A stretch of 64,000 bases of DNA from Molossus alvarezi (taxonomy: Eukaryota > Chordata > Mammalia > Chiroptera > Molossidae). The stretch spans positions 46,258,810-46,322,809 of the forward strand of contig CM073888.1 of NCBI GenBank assembly GCA_037176705.1. The letters are read 5' to 3'. Position numbers and translations under genes: made by a program. Positions 43,838 to 54,482 of this stretch are shown piece after piece (the stretch's first letter is position 1; each line of letters starts with the position of its first letter). Under the pieces are notes generated by a model that had not been told where the DNA came from, made no database searches, and saw nothing but the letters and a program-made list of their open reading frames with translations.

Positions 43838-44054
43838 CTGGGTAGGTATTATAAATGAGTGAGGCTGGTTGGTGGAGACTTTGAAAATGGAAGAACATAG
43901 GTCTCATTTAAAAGGGGCAGTAAGTAATCAACCCCAGGCCACTGTTGCTTTTCAAGAAGTTCAGCCCAGTGTTGCTGGATCTCTCTTTCTCTCCCTCTCT
44001 TCTAGAGTCTTCTCTCTCTCCATTGAAATCCAGATATTCATATTTTACATGGGT

Positions 44055-44245
44055 TGTCTCATATAATCTTTCCAAGTGTCCTACGAGGCAGGTGCTGTTA
44101 TCATCACCAACCTTTTAACAAGTGAAGAAACTGTGGTACAAATCATTTAAGTAATGATAGATTGACACAGCTAGGAGGTGGCAGAGCCAGGACTTGAACC
44201 AGGGCAGGATATATCCAGGGCCTGTGCCCTGACCCACAGCCACTC
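44055..44245 (+). repeat. MIR
   Basis: gtctcatataatctttccaa, acaagtgaagaaactgtggt, cacagctaggaggtggcaga and gccaggacttgaacc follow the MIR consensus order. Confidence 0.8.
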
Positions 44246-44339
44246 TACACTTCTCACTTCCCGACTATGACTTCTTCAAAGTCACAAGTACAGTTGCTCC
44301 ATCTTACAGCCTCCCTAAGGTATGGCTATTTCTGTGTTA

Positions 44340-45540
44340 AGGAACAATTCAGTGAGCCCCATTATCCTAGTTGTGGATAAATGAAGACCACCCACATGAG
44401 AACAAGCAAAGGCTGTTTATTCAAAGCAAGGAATTCAGCCACCATCGCTTGCATTTGACAGAGATGCCAAGGCAGGCAGGGGAGTGGGAAAGCTCTATAG
44501 TGGGGAAAAAAGAAGGCTTCAGGTATGCCCTGATTGGAGGCTGTTGGCATGAGGAAGCTGTAGCCAGGCTAACTAGAGGTTGGGCATTCTGTGTGATTGT
44601 TTAGGGGGGCTTATTTGCCTTTCTCCAGTTGGCCCTAAGGTGGAAGCAGGAGCACAAAGTAGGGAAGCTGTCAGTTATTAATCAAGTCCTGACCATTTGG
44701 ACCCAATGCTACAGGGGTTATTGTTTGGCTTCCTGGACTAGTGGCTACAGATACTAATTTGACTTCTCAGACTGGTTCCTGTAGATGGTACTTTGGCTTC
44801 CTAGGCTGGTTGACACATGTTGTGGGTCAGAGTTCCATTTTTACATATAGTCTGGCCACTGTTCCTCTGGATATTCCTTCAGTCATAGAGGAAGGATCTA
44901 AGATGCCTACTTCTTGATTCTCCAGCTATAGTTCATTGTGCAGGGGGGCTGTGCCTACTGACAGCCTGGACCACACAGCTCTGAAAGGAGACCTAGAACA
45001 CCCAGCTGCTTCATGAATTGTTGGCTCAGCAAGAAGGGAAGATGGCTCAGTTTGGGGTAGCTGAGTGCAACTGCCTGTGTTAAATATGCCGAGTTTCTCT
45101 ATTGGCCTTTAAAAGAGAAAGAGGGGAAGAAGTGCAGGGAGGGAAAACTTCACCTTAAAAGGGGGAGAAGAGAGTGTTGGGGAACTGAATTAAGGAGACA
45201 GTCTCTTTTATGCTCAGGACAGCTGAGAGCCTGAAGATACAGAGGGTCCAAAATTCCATAAAGAAAACAACTATAATAGTAACAGGTAAGACTGTCTTGA
45301 GCTGATGATTCTTGATGATGGTGAATATCAGGCTGTATTTATAAAGGCAGCTCCGACGAGGTAAATCACATGGCAGCTTATATGATATGATCAGAGTGTA
45401 CACAATAAGGTAGAAGGCCAGTCTTTCACAATCTGGAATCCCTATACCTTCTTTTAAAGATACAAATGCCCAGGTTCCACCTCTGGAGCTGTTTGTTGAT
45501 ACAAGGTCCAGCATCCTTCTGTTTTTGCCAATCCCTTTAG
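44340..45540. mobile_element. Old LTR-like repeat region (tentative)
   Basis: The plus strand begins with gctgtttattcaaagcaagg, which on the complement gives a TTGAATAAA-type signal. Long stretches read like an ancient ERV LTR plus flank. No coding frame; family and limits uncertain. Confidence 0.3.
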
Positions 45541-46095
45541 GGGAGTCTGAGGCACAGCCTGGTTAGGAGGCATTGCTTGGGCTGAATTCTCTTCTCTATT
45601 AGCACCCTAATGTAACAGTTGTTTTACCAAGCTCTTTTAATATTCCACTTAGTTCTTTTTATCTTTAAATAAATTCTACATATTAATCTTCAAATCAGTT
45701 TTATCAAGTACTGTTATTTAAAAGAGTGTAATCACAAGGTAATATAGTCTCTGGTTGGTGTTGATGATTTTATGGCTTTATAATGAAAGCAGAGTTCTAA
45801 TGGGAAAATGTTATTTATCTTCTCTACCTTATAGACATGATGACATGTATACACAGCCTCTGGTGACAACTTACTTCACTCCTTTACAATAGAGTGGTAT
45901 TTGAATTAAATTGTTTAGAGCACTTCAATGATACACTGAGAAGGAAACTCTTTTTATACATACTATGTGATGGGTTATATTCAACTTTCTTTCTCTCAAA
46001 AAAGGAAGACAATTATCATAGAAATTATTAATCACTTTAAAACAAATTAAATGTAGAATCACATTAAATGTATATTTGAATGTTCAATAAATATT
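45540..46095. other. IRAK3 intron 1, nothing recognised
   Basis: AT-rich intronic sequence. Confidence 0.4.
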
Positions 46096-46099
46096 TTAA

Positions 46100-46345
46100 A
46101 TAGCAACAATAATAGCTGCCATCTATTGAGTGTTCACTGTTTGCCATATACTGTGTGTTAAGTACTTTACAAAGATTATCTCATTCATTTATCACAAAAA
46201 TTCTATAAGATTATTACTTTTTCTATTTGCATTTTATAGACAGAGAAACTGACTGCCAGAGAATTTAGGTAATTTACCTCAAGTCATAGTCTAATAAATC
46301 ACAGATTAGGATTCTAACCAGATGGTCAGACTCCAAAGCCTATGG
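46100..46345 (+). repeat. MIR
   Basis: agctgccatctattgagtgt, gtgtgttaagtactttacaa, atctcattcatttatcac and gacagagaaactgactgcc match MIR in order. Confidence 0.85.
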
Positions 46346-46354
46346 TCTTTTTTT

Positions 46355-46979
46355 TTGTTTAAGTAGACTGTTGTTTAGAATAGGTTTAAATTTACAGAAA
46401 AATGTAGAAGATAGTACAAAGAGTTCCAGTATACTCTATATCTTTCCCATATACTCTGCTCCCAGTTTCCCTTCTTACTAGCGTCTGACTTTAGGATGAT
46501 ACGTTTGTTACATGTTGACATACTATTACTAAAGTCCACAGTCTATTCATATTTCCTTCATTTTTACCAGACATGCCTTCTGCCTTCCAGGGTCTCATCC
46601 AGGACACCTCATTACATTTAGCTGCCATGTCTCCTTCAGCTCTTCTTGCTGTGATAGTTTCTCAGACTTTTCCAGTTTTTGGTGACTTGGACAGTTTTGA
46701 GGAGTATTGGTCAGCACCGGTCTACTGTTTTTGTAGAATATCCCTTAACTGAAATTTGTCTGATATTTTTCTCACGATTAGCTTGAGGTTATGGGTTTTG
46801 GGGCGGTAGACCATGTAGGTAAAGTACCGTTTTCACATCACATGACATGACATCACATGACATGACATCACATGACATGACATCACATCACATCACATCA
46901 CATCACATCACAACACAGGTACACAATATTTACATGATGTTAACCAGAGTTGAGGTAGTACCTATCAGGTTCTACACTT
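46355..46979 (-). mobile_element. Old L1 3' UTR (L1ME-like), antisense
   Basis: aggtttaaatttacagaaaa, cattacatttagctgccatg, ttgaggagtattggtcagca and ttatgggttttggggcggta are antisense L1M 3' UTR phrases. It resumes right of the SINE at 47227-47345. Confidence 0.65.
46834..46913. repeat. Pentanucleotide (SACAT)n minisatellite with higher-order pattern
   Basis: Fifteen 5-bp units, CACAT (C) or GACAT (G), in the order C-C-G-G-C-G-G-C-G-G-C-C-C-C-C, then cacaa. The 15-bp super-unit CGG is repeated three times. It sits inside the old L1 3' UTR where a short catcac motif is expected. Confidence 0.9.
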
Positions 46980-47226
46980 CATTTTATTTTTTTTAAAGTT
47001 CACTCTTCTTTTTAAAAATAATTTTTCTTTATTGATTTTAGAGAGAGAGGAAGGGAGAGGGAGAGAGACAGAGATGTTGATGAGAGAGAACATCGATCAA
47101 CCGCCTCCTGCATGCCCCCCACTGGGGATCTGGCTCACAGCCTGGGCATGTGCCCTGACCGGGAATCGAACTGGTGACCTCTCGGTGCATGGGTCGACGC
47201 TCAACCACTGAGCCACACCGGCTGGG
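46980..47226 (-). mobile_element. Ves-type SINE, 'CGACCCATGCACC' subfamily
   Basis: Perfect 14-bp duplication caggttctacactt at 46966-46979 and 47227-47240. Complete head, body and A-tail on the minus strand. Confidence 0.94.
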
Positions 47227-47344
47227 CAGGTTCTACACTTTAAATACTACTCCCACCCCTTTCCATATTGTACTGTCTGGAAGGAAGTCACTATGCGCAG
47301 TCCACTTAAGGAAGAGTTACGCTCCCCTCCCTGAGTGGAGCAGA

Positions 47345-48608
47345 GCCCGTGTTCTCTTGCCCACCATGTCATTCCTCCCATCCCACTTGTTCTGTCTGGA
47401 TCGCACTTCTACTCTAAGTTCTCCCCATTTTTCTGTTCCCCGTTATGATAAATTCCTAAAAAGGGCTATGTATACTCTAGTTTCTCCTTTCTCCCTTCAG
47501 TCTGCTCCAATCAGAGTCCTCTCCTCCAAGGTCACCGTGGCTAAATCCAGTGGTCAGTTCTTCATTTTATTTGACACAGTCGGTCACTCCTTCCCCCTGG
47601 AAGCACGTTCTTCTAGAACATTACACTCTATTTATTGTCTTCTCTTTTTACAGGTTCCTCTTCACCTCTCTGATCTCTTGGAGTGTCCCTGGGATTAGTC
47701 CATGGACCTTTTCTCTTCTGTTTATCTACTATACCCACTATTTGTCAGTTCCATTTTTGTGCTAATAACTCAGATTTCTAGCCTGGGTCTCTCGAACACC
47801 AGCACCATCCATCTACTTGCCTGTCTGACGGAACAACTCCAACCTAACAGTCCAGAAATGCTCCCCACCCCCCGAACTGTTTCTCCATCGCAGTTAATGG
47901 CAACTCCATCCTTCACTGGTTCAAGACAAAAATATTAGTCTTTTATGACTTCTTACTTTCTTTTGTAAACCACATCCTGTCTCTCAGTAAATGCTGTTGA
48001 CTGTGCCTTCAGGATCAACCTAATAATCTGACAACATCTTACCACTGTCACCACTGCCACACTGGTCCAAACCACCATCAGATCCCACCTGGACAATTTT
48101 AGCAGCCTCCTGACTGGGCTCCCTACTACTGCCCTTGCCCCCCTCCAGTCTCCCGTCAACACAAGCCAGTGAGTCAAGTATCTGTGAAAAGTATTTTATA
48201 TCACTGTCCTCTTCAGAACCTTCCAGCACCTCCTCATCGCTCAGTAAACACCGAAGTCCTCCACTGCCTTTCTCACTTCCTTCTTTTTTGCTGGACTCTA
48301 GCCACACTGGCCTCCTTGGACATGCAAGGAGCATTTTTTCTGTAGGTGACCTGGAGGCTTCCTTCCTTCCTGTTTTTGATTAATTATTACTTACCCTGGC
48401 CACTCTTTAAAAACTGACACCTCCTGTACCCTTATGCTTCTTTCCTGCTTTATATTTCTCCATGTCATTTATCCTTGTCCACATACTTTATCTGTCTTTG
48501 CTTATGTGTTTATTGTGCATTTAGAAATAAGACCTCTGCGGGCAGGGGATGTTTGTTTGCTTTGTTTTCTGCATACTCCTCTGGTGTCTAAAATTGTACC
48601 TGGTACAG
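47345..48608 (+). mobile_element. Long L2 copy
   Basis: Ordered L2 text over about 1.3 kb: ccagtggtcagttcttcatt, tttgacacagtcggtcactc, agtgtccctgggattagtcc, ccttttctcttctgtttatc, ctcctgactgggctccctac, gccacactggcctccttgga. The 3' end continues after the Ves SINE (gtaggcatgcagtaaatatc) to about 48920. Frame broken. Confidence 0.82.
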
Positions 48609-48855
48609 CCCTGGCTGGTTTAGCTCAACGGTTAGAGCATTGACCCTTGGACCAAAGGGTCATGGGTTCGATTCCCAATCAAGGACACTCCTTGGGTTGC
48701 AGGTTCAGTCCCAAGCCCCGGTCTGGGTTATATGGGAGGCAACCAATCAGTGTGTCTTTCTCACATCGATGTTTCTCTCTCTCTCTCCCTCCCTCCCTTC
48801 AACTCTATTTAAAGAGCAATGGAAAAATATACTCGAGTAAAGATTAACAAAAAAT
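48609..48855 (+). mobile_element. Ves SINE in the 3' end of the L2
   Basis: Perfect 19-bp duplication aaaattgtacctggtacag at 48590-48608 and 48856-48874. Tail tactcgagtaaagattaac. Confidence 0.95.
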
Positions 48856-49241
48856 AAAATTGTACCTGGTACAGAGTAGGCATGCAGTAAATATCTGTTG
48901 ACTGAATGAATTAATGAACAGATAGATGTCTGTTGAACATCCAGAACCTTCTTGGGCAGAATTTTAGACAAAGCATTGTACAAGAATCTTTCCAATTTAA
49001 TGGAGGCAACAGATTTATACAGATGTTATCAAGAAGTTAACAAGGGAAGGTGGTGTGGGGAAATAGTACTGATCATTGCTGGGGTGTGGATTCTGAGTTC
49101 CAGATTGAAACGTTGGTGTTGAGGGTGAAATGTTCTTAAATTCTCTCCCAGAGGTAATGTTAAGTCCATACCTGGGTCTGGGATGGAGAGAGCAGGACAG
49201 ATGGGGGATAACTGAAAAATCATGCACAGCTTTTCCCCATT

Positions 49242-49488
49242 TTTTTTTTTTTTTATCCTCACCCGAGGATATTTTTCCATTTTTTGTACAGATAGAGGGG
49301 GAGGGAGAGAGAGAGAGAGAGAGAGAAACATCGACGTGAAGGGACACATCGAGTGGCTGCCACCCGCACGACCAACCAGTGCCGGGGACAAACTGCAACC
49401 GAAGTACGTGCCCTTAGCGGGAACCGAACCCGGGTCTCTCCGGACCGCAGGCCGACGCTCTAACCGCTGAGCCAAACCGGCCAGGGCA
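49242..49488 (-). mobile_element. Ves SINE, near-consensus
   Basis: Perfect 12-bp duplication cttttccccatt at 49230-49241 and 49489-49500. Very similar to the copy at 16447-16711, including cacttcgg-type and cgacgtgaaggg variants, so the two share a recent source. Confidence 0.94.
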
Positions 49489-49687
49489 CTTTTCCCCATT
49501 ATTAAGTTATGAGTCCTACTCAGGTATTGGGGTAACAAGTACACATGAGCCTAAGTATGAATAAATATTATTTCTTGTAAAATTTCTTAGCTAATGGATA
49601 TTAATGCTACAGTCTGGAAAGAGGAGTTGAGCTAACTTAGACTTTTGAAATTTGTTTTACTTCTTTTGCAATTAAAAATATCTTCAA

Positions 49688-49816
49688 GCCCTGGTCGGTT
49701 TGGCTCAGCGGTCGGAGCATTGGCCTTCGGACCAGAGAGTCCCGGGTTTGGTTCCTGTTAGGGGCACATACCAAAAAAAACAACAACAACAAAAAAAACC
49801 CCAAAACAAACAAACA
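49688..49816 (+). mobile_element. Head-only SINE, copy 2
   Basis: 85 nt of tRNA-like head (49688-49772) ending in ggggcacatacc, then an A-rich tail with (CAA)n. Perfect 14-bp duplication aaaaatatcttcaa at 49674-49687 and 49817-49830. It ends at the same base as the copy at 27795 and shares its diagnostic changes. Confidence 0.9.
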
Positions 49817-49830
49817 AAAAATATCTTCAA

Positions 49831-51564
49831 TCTTAAATATTCTGTTTTTTTAGATGCCTAATTTTTTTGTGTTTTTCAGGAAGAAGGAAGAGAGCCACCT
49901 TTTCTTTTTCCCATCATGTTACCTCAAAACAAACTTGTGAGGCTGCAGTGTTTATTTCCTAGGGGTTTTAGCACGTGGTAAAATGCAAATAAAAAGGCTC
50001 CAAATAGGGTGTGTTGCGTTATTCTAAAAAACCCCTTCAGACACCTATTTGCATATGAAGAGTGATTTCTGCAGCTGAATTCCCCAGTGGTTAGCACTAC
50101 CTAGATAGTCCTGCCTTTCAAACCAGAGCCTCGGAGCACCTTTGAGCACCAACCGATTATCAAGCAATCAGTATATTCAGGTTAACTAATCGCTGAACTT
50201 CTCGGGTCGACCTTTTGGCTTATATTATGCCAAGATGCCTTTCAAAGGAAAGATTTGCCTTCCAAAAAGTGGTTTTTAAACGATGTTTCGCTACAGTGTA
50301 TCTTTTTATTTAGAATGTTCTTAACTTTAACAACACAATCATAGAGAAATTTACTCTTTATTTGTTTAGTACTGTGAATAAACAAAGTGCTATATCCTGG
50401 AAGGGGACAAATGTGGAAGGATAAGCAAAAACTAGGATTATTGAGGAATATAATTAAGGATAAGAGTTTGCATCCTTTTCCATCAAATTGAAGGTATTGT
50501 TTTATAGAATTTGATCTAAATGAATCATACACTTTATGGATGCTAATGATACTCTTTAGTGCTGTTTCTATTCAAAATGCATTATCACTGGAGAAAAGCT
50601 ATTAAGGTTGCACTCTGAATCACTAGTTAGAGGAAGAAAACATTTCATTTCTAGTCCTGGAGGCAACCCATGCATGCAGTATTCATTATAACAGAGCCCT
50701 GGTCAGTTTCACACCAGGAACTGTTCTTATTAGAAAAATGCTTTTGCCTAATCTGGCTCTCCTTAGATAGCGCAAACTCAGAAACCTTTGCCCATGGTCA
50801 GTGTTAGGGAACTAAAAACCCAGCTCTTTGGGCATCTGTTCGTTCACCCACCAGCTAAATCTCAGAAATGTGCTTAAGGAAGAGAGTTTTACATTAGCAG
50901 TTTCTCAGCCAAGTCACAGGACGAGGGAGTTCAGGCTCATGGCTTGTCACACTTTTCAAAGGAAAATTCAGAAATTAAAAAAAGAAAAGAAAAAACAGGG
51001 GAAGGAATTATGTGGAAAATCTAACATCCTCTAGGACTTGAAAAGTTCCAGATTTCCTTAGTAATTATAAACCGTTCCTTTCCTCCTGTGATAATCAGGA
51101 GGAAATGTTTATGCCTTTTTATGTGCAAATCTTGTGTATGAGACTCCTGCTACTGTTGCCACCAGATGGGTCTTCCAAAAAGTAAAGCTTCCATCTTTGT
51201 ATCAGAAATTTTATACTGGTCCATCCACTTTCAGGATCAAGTTTAACCTGTGCTAACACTCAGGGCCCCTCTCTGTCCTTCAGCAAATATGTATTGAACA
51301 TCTACTATGTGCTGGGCACATTCTTACAAAGGTAACTCGGGACTTCATGAAGCTCGCTCACCTTTTCTTAAGCATAAACCCTCTGCTCTAAGCAACACTG
51401 GTGTCCTCTGCCCCTCATGCCCTTTTCTTCATTTCTGGAACAATTCCCCTTTTGACAGCTCTTCCATCTTTCCTTTGCCTATTTGAACATTACCCTAATG
51501 CACCCCTGATGCAAAGCCAGCTAAGTTCCCATTCACCCTAAGCTGCTTCCCTGTGGTAGCCCAC
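49831..51564. other. IRAK3 intron 1, mostly unrecognised
   Basis: Old MIR/L2-like text at about 51275-51320 (gtattgaacatctactatgtgctgggc) and weak L2 similarity after it; the rest shows nothing supported. Confidence 0.45.
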
Positions 51565-51576
51565 AAGAGCATCTTC

Positions 51577-51799
51577 CTCTTCTTTTTTAAAATATTTTTT
51601 TCTGTATTGATTTTTAGAGAGAGAGGAAAGGAGAGAAAGATAGAAACATCAATGAGAGAAAACATCGATTGGCTGCGTCCTGTGTGCCCCCCACTGGGGA
51701 TCGGACCTACAACCTGGACATGTGCCCTGACCTAGAATCGAACCAGTGACCTCTTGGTGCATGGGTCAACGCTCAACCACTGAGCCACACTGGCTGGGC
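51577..51799 (-). mobile_element. Ves-type SINE, 'ACCCATGCACC'-like subfamily
   Basis: 12-bp duplication aag(a/g)gcatcttc at 51565-51576 and 51800-51811. Full head and body on the minus strand. Confidence 0.92.
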
Positions 51800-51811
51800 A
51801 AGGGCATCTTC

Positions 51812-52499
51812 TTTCTTCACCCCTATTAAATTATGTGCATGTCTTGTCCCAAAGATTCAAAGTGTAGAAGAAACTGTTTTCTCTAAAAAAGAAAAGAAAG
51901 AAAAAGAATCCTGTTATATGTTATATAAATATTATTAATTTACATGGTACATTATGCCCAATACTGTCTAAATATTAGCCAATTAACTTACTAATAAAAA
52001 AAAGTAGAAACCTAAATGTCCCCTTTACTGAAAGTTGATATTTAGCATGACCTCATTGGAATGTCAATTTTGAGACGAGGAAGCATTTGCAAGACTGGAG
52101 GGGTTGTGCAGTCAGTGCTCATGTAATTAGTAGGTCAGGGAAGGGCAAACTAGTTTACCGTATGTTTTGGGAGGGATTACTTTGAAAGACATTTACTAAT
52201 GAGGTGTTTGAGATTGCTCAGTGAGACTGTGACCTGTCTGGACTCACAGCACAGGCCGATGGCAGAGCCACCACTAAACTAGCATGTCCCTACATATTCC
52301 CAGGAGGCCGGCTCTGCTCTCTTGACTGGCAGCTTTTCTCCTTAGAAGACAGTATAGTTCATGAGGCGCAGAGTTTGTTCTTTTGTCTTTTTTTTTTTTT
52401 CAAACTGAAACTCCAGTGATTTTTTTTCTCCCCAGGATAGTGTACCCCTATCCAATAATTTCTTAAGAATTGGCCTCTCTTTGGAAATACTCATAGTTG
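51812..52499. other. IRAK3 intron 1, nothing recognised
   Basis: No repeat or coding signal supported. Confidence 0.4.
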
Positions 52500-52665
52500 T
52501 AGATTTAGCTCAGGCTCCAGAAGCCACTCCTCTGAGAAGCTTTCATGACGCCCCCATCTTTAGTTAGGGACCCCTTTTCTTGCTCCCCTCACACTTGGTA
52601 CCCACAATTACTACATTGCTGGTACCTAGTAAATACTCAACAAATGTTTGAACTACACTGATTTG
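52500..52665 (+). mobile_element. L2 3' end
   Basis: ctctgagaagctttcatgac, tcccctcacacttggtaccc and gtaaatactcaacaaatgtt follow the L2 3' end. Confidence 0.65.
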
Positions 52666-53139
52666 CAGTATTTCCTCCAAGAAATTTTAGAAATAGTATT
52701 TGTGAAAAATGTGCTTCAATCAAATAGGTAGATTATTTCACCAAAAGGAAATGCATTCGAGTTACCTCATTTTTGCCCTGAAGCCCCTTTCTATTTTTTT
52801 TTTTTTTTAATGACAAGCTATCTAAAATATACATTAGCATTTGGATAGTCCTTGACTCTTCATGAGACATCATCATCTCTTAAAAGAGAAGAATAGTGAA
52901 TATATTCCTGCCAGAACTTAAAATATGGAGCAAGGGCAAACACATTCCAACTTAATGATGTCAGACGTTTGATTGTAGCTGCTTTTGCCCCTACAGCTTA
53001 AGCATGCTTTCAAATGGAATGTCTCTACTTTATCTTCCCTTATCTGATATGTACTCACAAAAGCTGCCACTCCCTTTTACTCTCTTCTGGTATAAAATGA
53101 GACTGAAATAACAGAAAATTCAAGATAAAACTTTGTGTG

Positions 53140-53450
53140 TATTAGTCAGGATAGACTAAGTTATGCTGCAGTAACAAACACCACCAAAATCTCAGTGGTA
53201 AACATGACAGAGGTTTACTTTTTGCTCACGGGAAGAGCACTGAGAGTCTAGTACAGCTGACCTCCTCGTGGTGGCTCAGCACTCCAGACTGCTTAGATTT
53301 TGAGGCACCCCCATATCAACATGTGTGTCTGCCATTGCTGTGGTGGGAATGGGAACCTGGAGAATTGTGCTTTGGCTCTTCAGTGTTTCTGGCTGGACTC
53401 CTTGGAAAAGTAGTTAATAACAGGGCTAGGGCAGGGGAAGTACAAAGTGG
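53140..53450 (+). mobile_element. Old interspersed repeat (LTR-like)
   Basis: attagtcaggatagactaag, tatgctgcagtaacaaacac and atctcagtggtaaacatgac match a common ancient mammalian repeat; family not assigned. Confidence 0.5.
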
Positions 53451-53559
53451 GCCTAGAGCATCTTGTAAGCCAGAAAATAAGGGAGTATTCCAAAAATGAT
53501 AGGGCTTATCACACAGGAGCCAGCCCGAATGGACAAAGCTGGAACAATTTTAGCAACAA

Positions 53560-54240
53560 AATAATAATGATAGCACTGGATTTTAACCTCTGGAATAGAT
53601 ACTCATGAATTCATGATGCTATAAATAAATAAATTAGTTAAACAAATGGGGGAGAAGAGAGAGCACTTTCTTACAGAAGAACTGTAGTTAATAAACACAG
53701 AAGGGAAAATAAAGAATCCCCATTAAGCAAACACCAGAGTAATGAACTATGATAAACAAAATCCTCTGATAGATGTGAACATTTATGGGCAAAATCTGAG
53801 GAGAAACAGGATATTTCCATAGTCCTGAGGTATTTCCCCCAACATAGTTATTAATTATAAAGGGAAAGACAATTTAATAGTGCAGATACCACTTTACCCA
53901 AATAATCAAAATGAACATCACCGGTAATAAGACATCAGCATCATGAGCCTCTTGATATGATGCACTGGGAAGGACACACGGGAAGACTGAGGAATATCCA
54001 ACTGGAGGAGATTAAGTATCAACTGACTGCAATGCGAGTAACTGGATAGGATTTTTAGAAGAGCAACAGGACAGTGGAAAAACTGGTGAAATTAGATTAA
54101 GGTCTGTCGTTCAGTCATCACTGGTTCTAATGACTGGAAGGTAGTTCTGTAAGATGTTGACATGAGGAGAAGCTGGGTGAGGAGCTAAAGTTAGTTCAAA
54201 ATACAAAACTATAAACACAATTAAATAAAGCACACAAAGC
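53560..54240 (+). mobile_element. Old L1 3' end (L1ME-like)
   Basis: tgaattcatgatgctataa, gtggaaaaactggtgaaatt, gtaagatgttgacatgagga and gagaagctgggtgaggagc match an L1M 3' UTR in sense. It ends about 60 bases before IRAK3 exon 2. Confidence 0.65.
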
Positions 54241-54299
54241 ACATCAAAAAAAGTATTTCAATAACTACTCTTTGGTCCTTCTTGTTGCAATTTCCACAG

Positions 54300-54482
54300 C
54301 GGAGCGACTTTCAAACAGTTGGCTGGATGTTCGGCATATTGAAAAATATGTAGATCAAGGTAAAAGTGGAACGAGAGAATTACTTTGGTCCTGGGCACAG
54401 AAAAACAAGACCATCGGCGACCTTTTACAGATCCTCCATGAGATGGGACATCATCGAGCTATCCATTTAATTGCAAACCATG
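54300..54482 (+). CDS. IRAK3: IRAK3 coding exon 2: main part of the death domain
   Basis: Acceptor tttccacag (ends 54299), 183 nt, donor gtaaac. G of exon 1 plus CG gives alanine, then ERLSNSWLDVRHIEKYVDQG, KSGTRELLWSWAQKNKTIGD and LLQILHEMGHHRAIHLIANH. These are the helices of the death domain that pairs with the other IRAKs and MyD88 in the Myddosome (family knowledge). The surface around SWLDVRHIEKY is conserved. It ends in phase 1. Confidence 0.97.

Larger units (their letters stand above)
37973..43854 (-). mobile_element. Full-length L1 with both ORFs open, perfect target-site duplication
   Basis: The element runs on the minus strand from a YY1-like 5' end (aaaatggcggcgg, about 43818-43830) to a T-rich tail (A-tail with C interruptions) at 37990-38032. 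The 17-bp duplication ctgggtaggtattataa is identical at 37973-37989 and 43838-43854. The body is about 5.85 kb: 5' UTR about 0.8 kb, ORF1, a 45-bp spacer, ORF2, and a 3' UTR of about 0.28 kb with a G-rich purine tract. No nested SINE, frameshift or stop interrupts it. It lies antisense in IRAK3 intron 1. Confidence 0.96.

Noticed and set aside
46834..46913. CRISPR-like array
   Set aside because: Units are 5 bp with no spacers; a simple tandem repeat in a mammalian intron.
47174..47938. Frames of 174 and 78 codons as IRAK3 intron genes
   Set aside because: They lie in L2 and old L1/SINE sequence and have no conserved start or family match.
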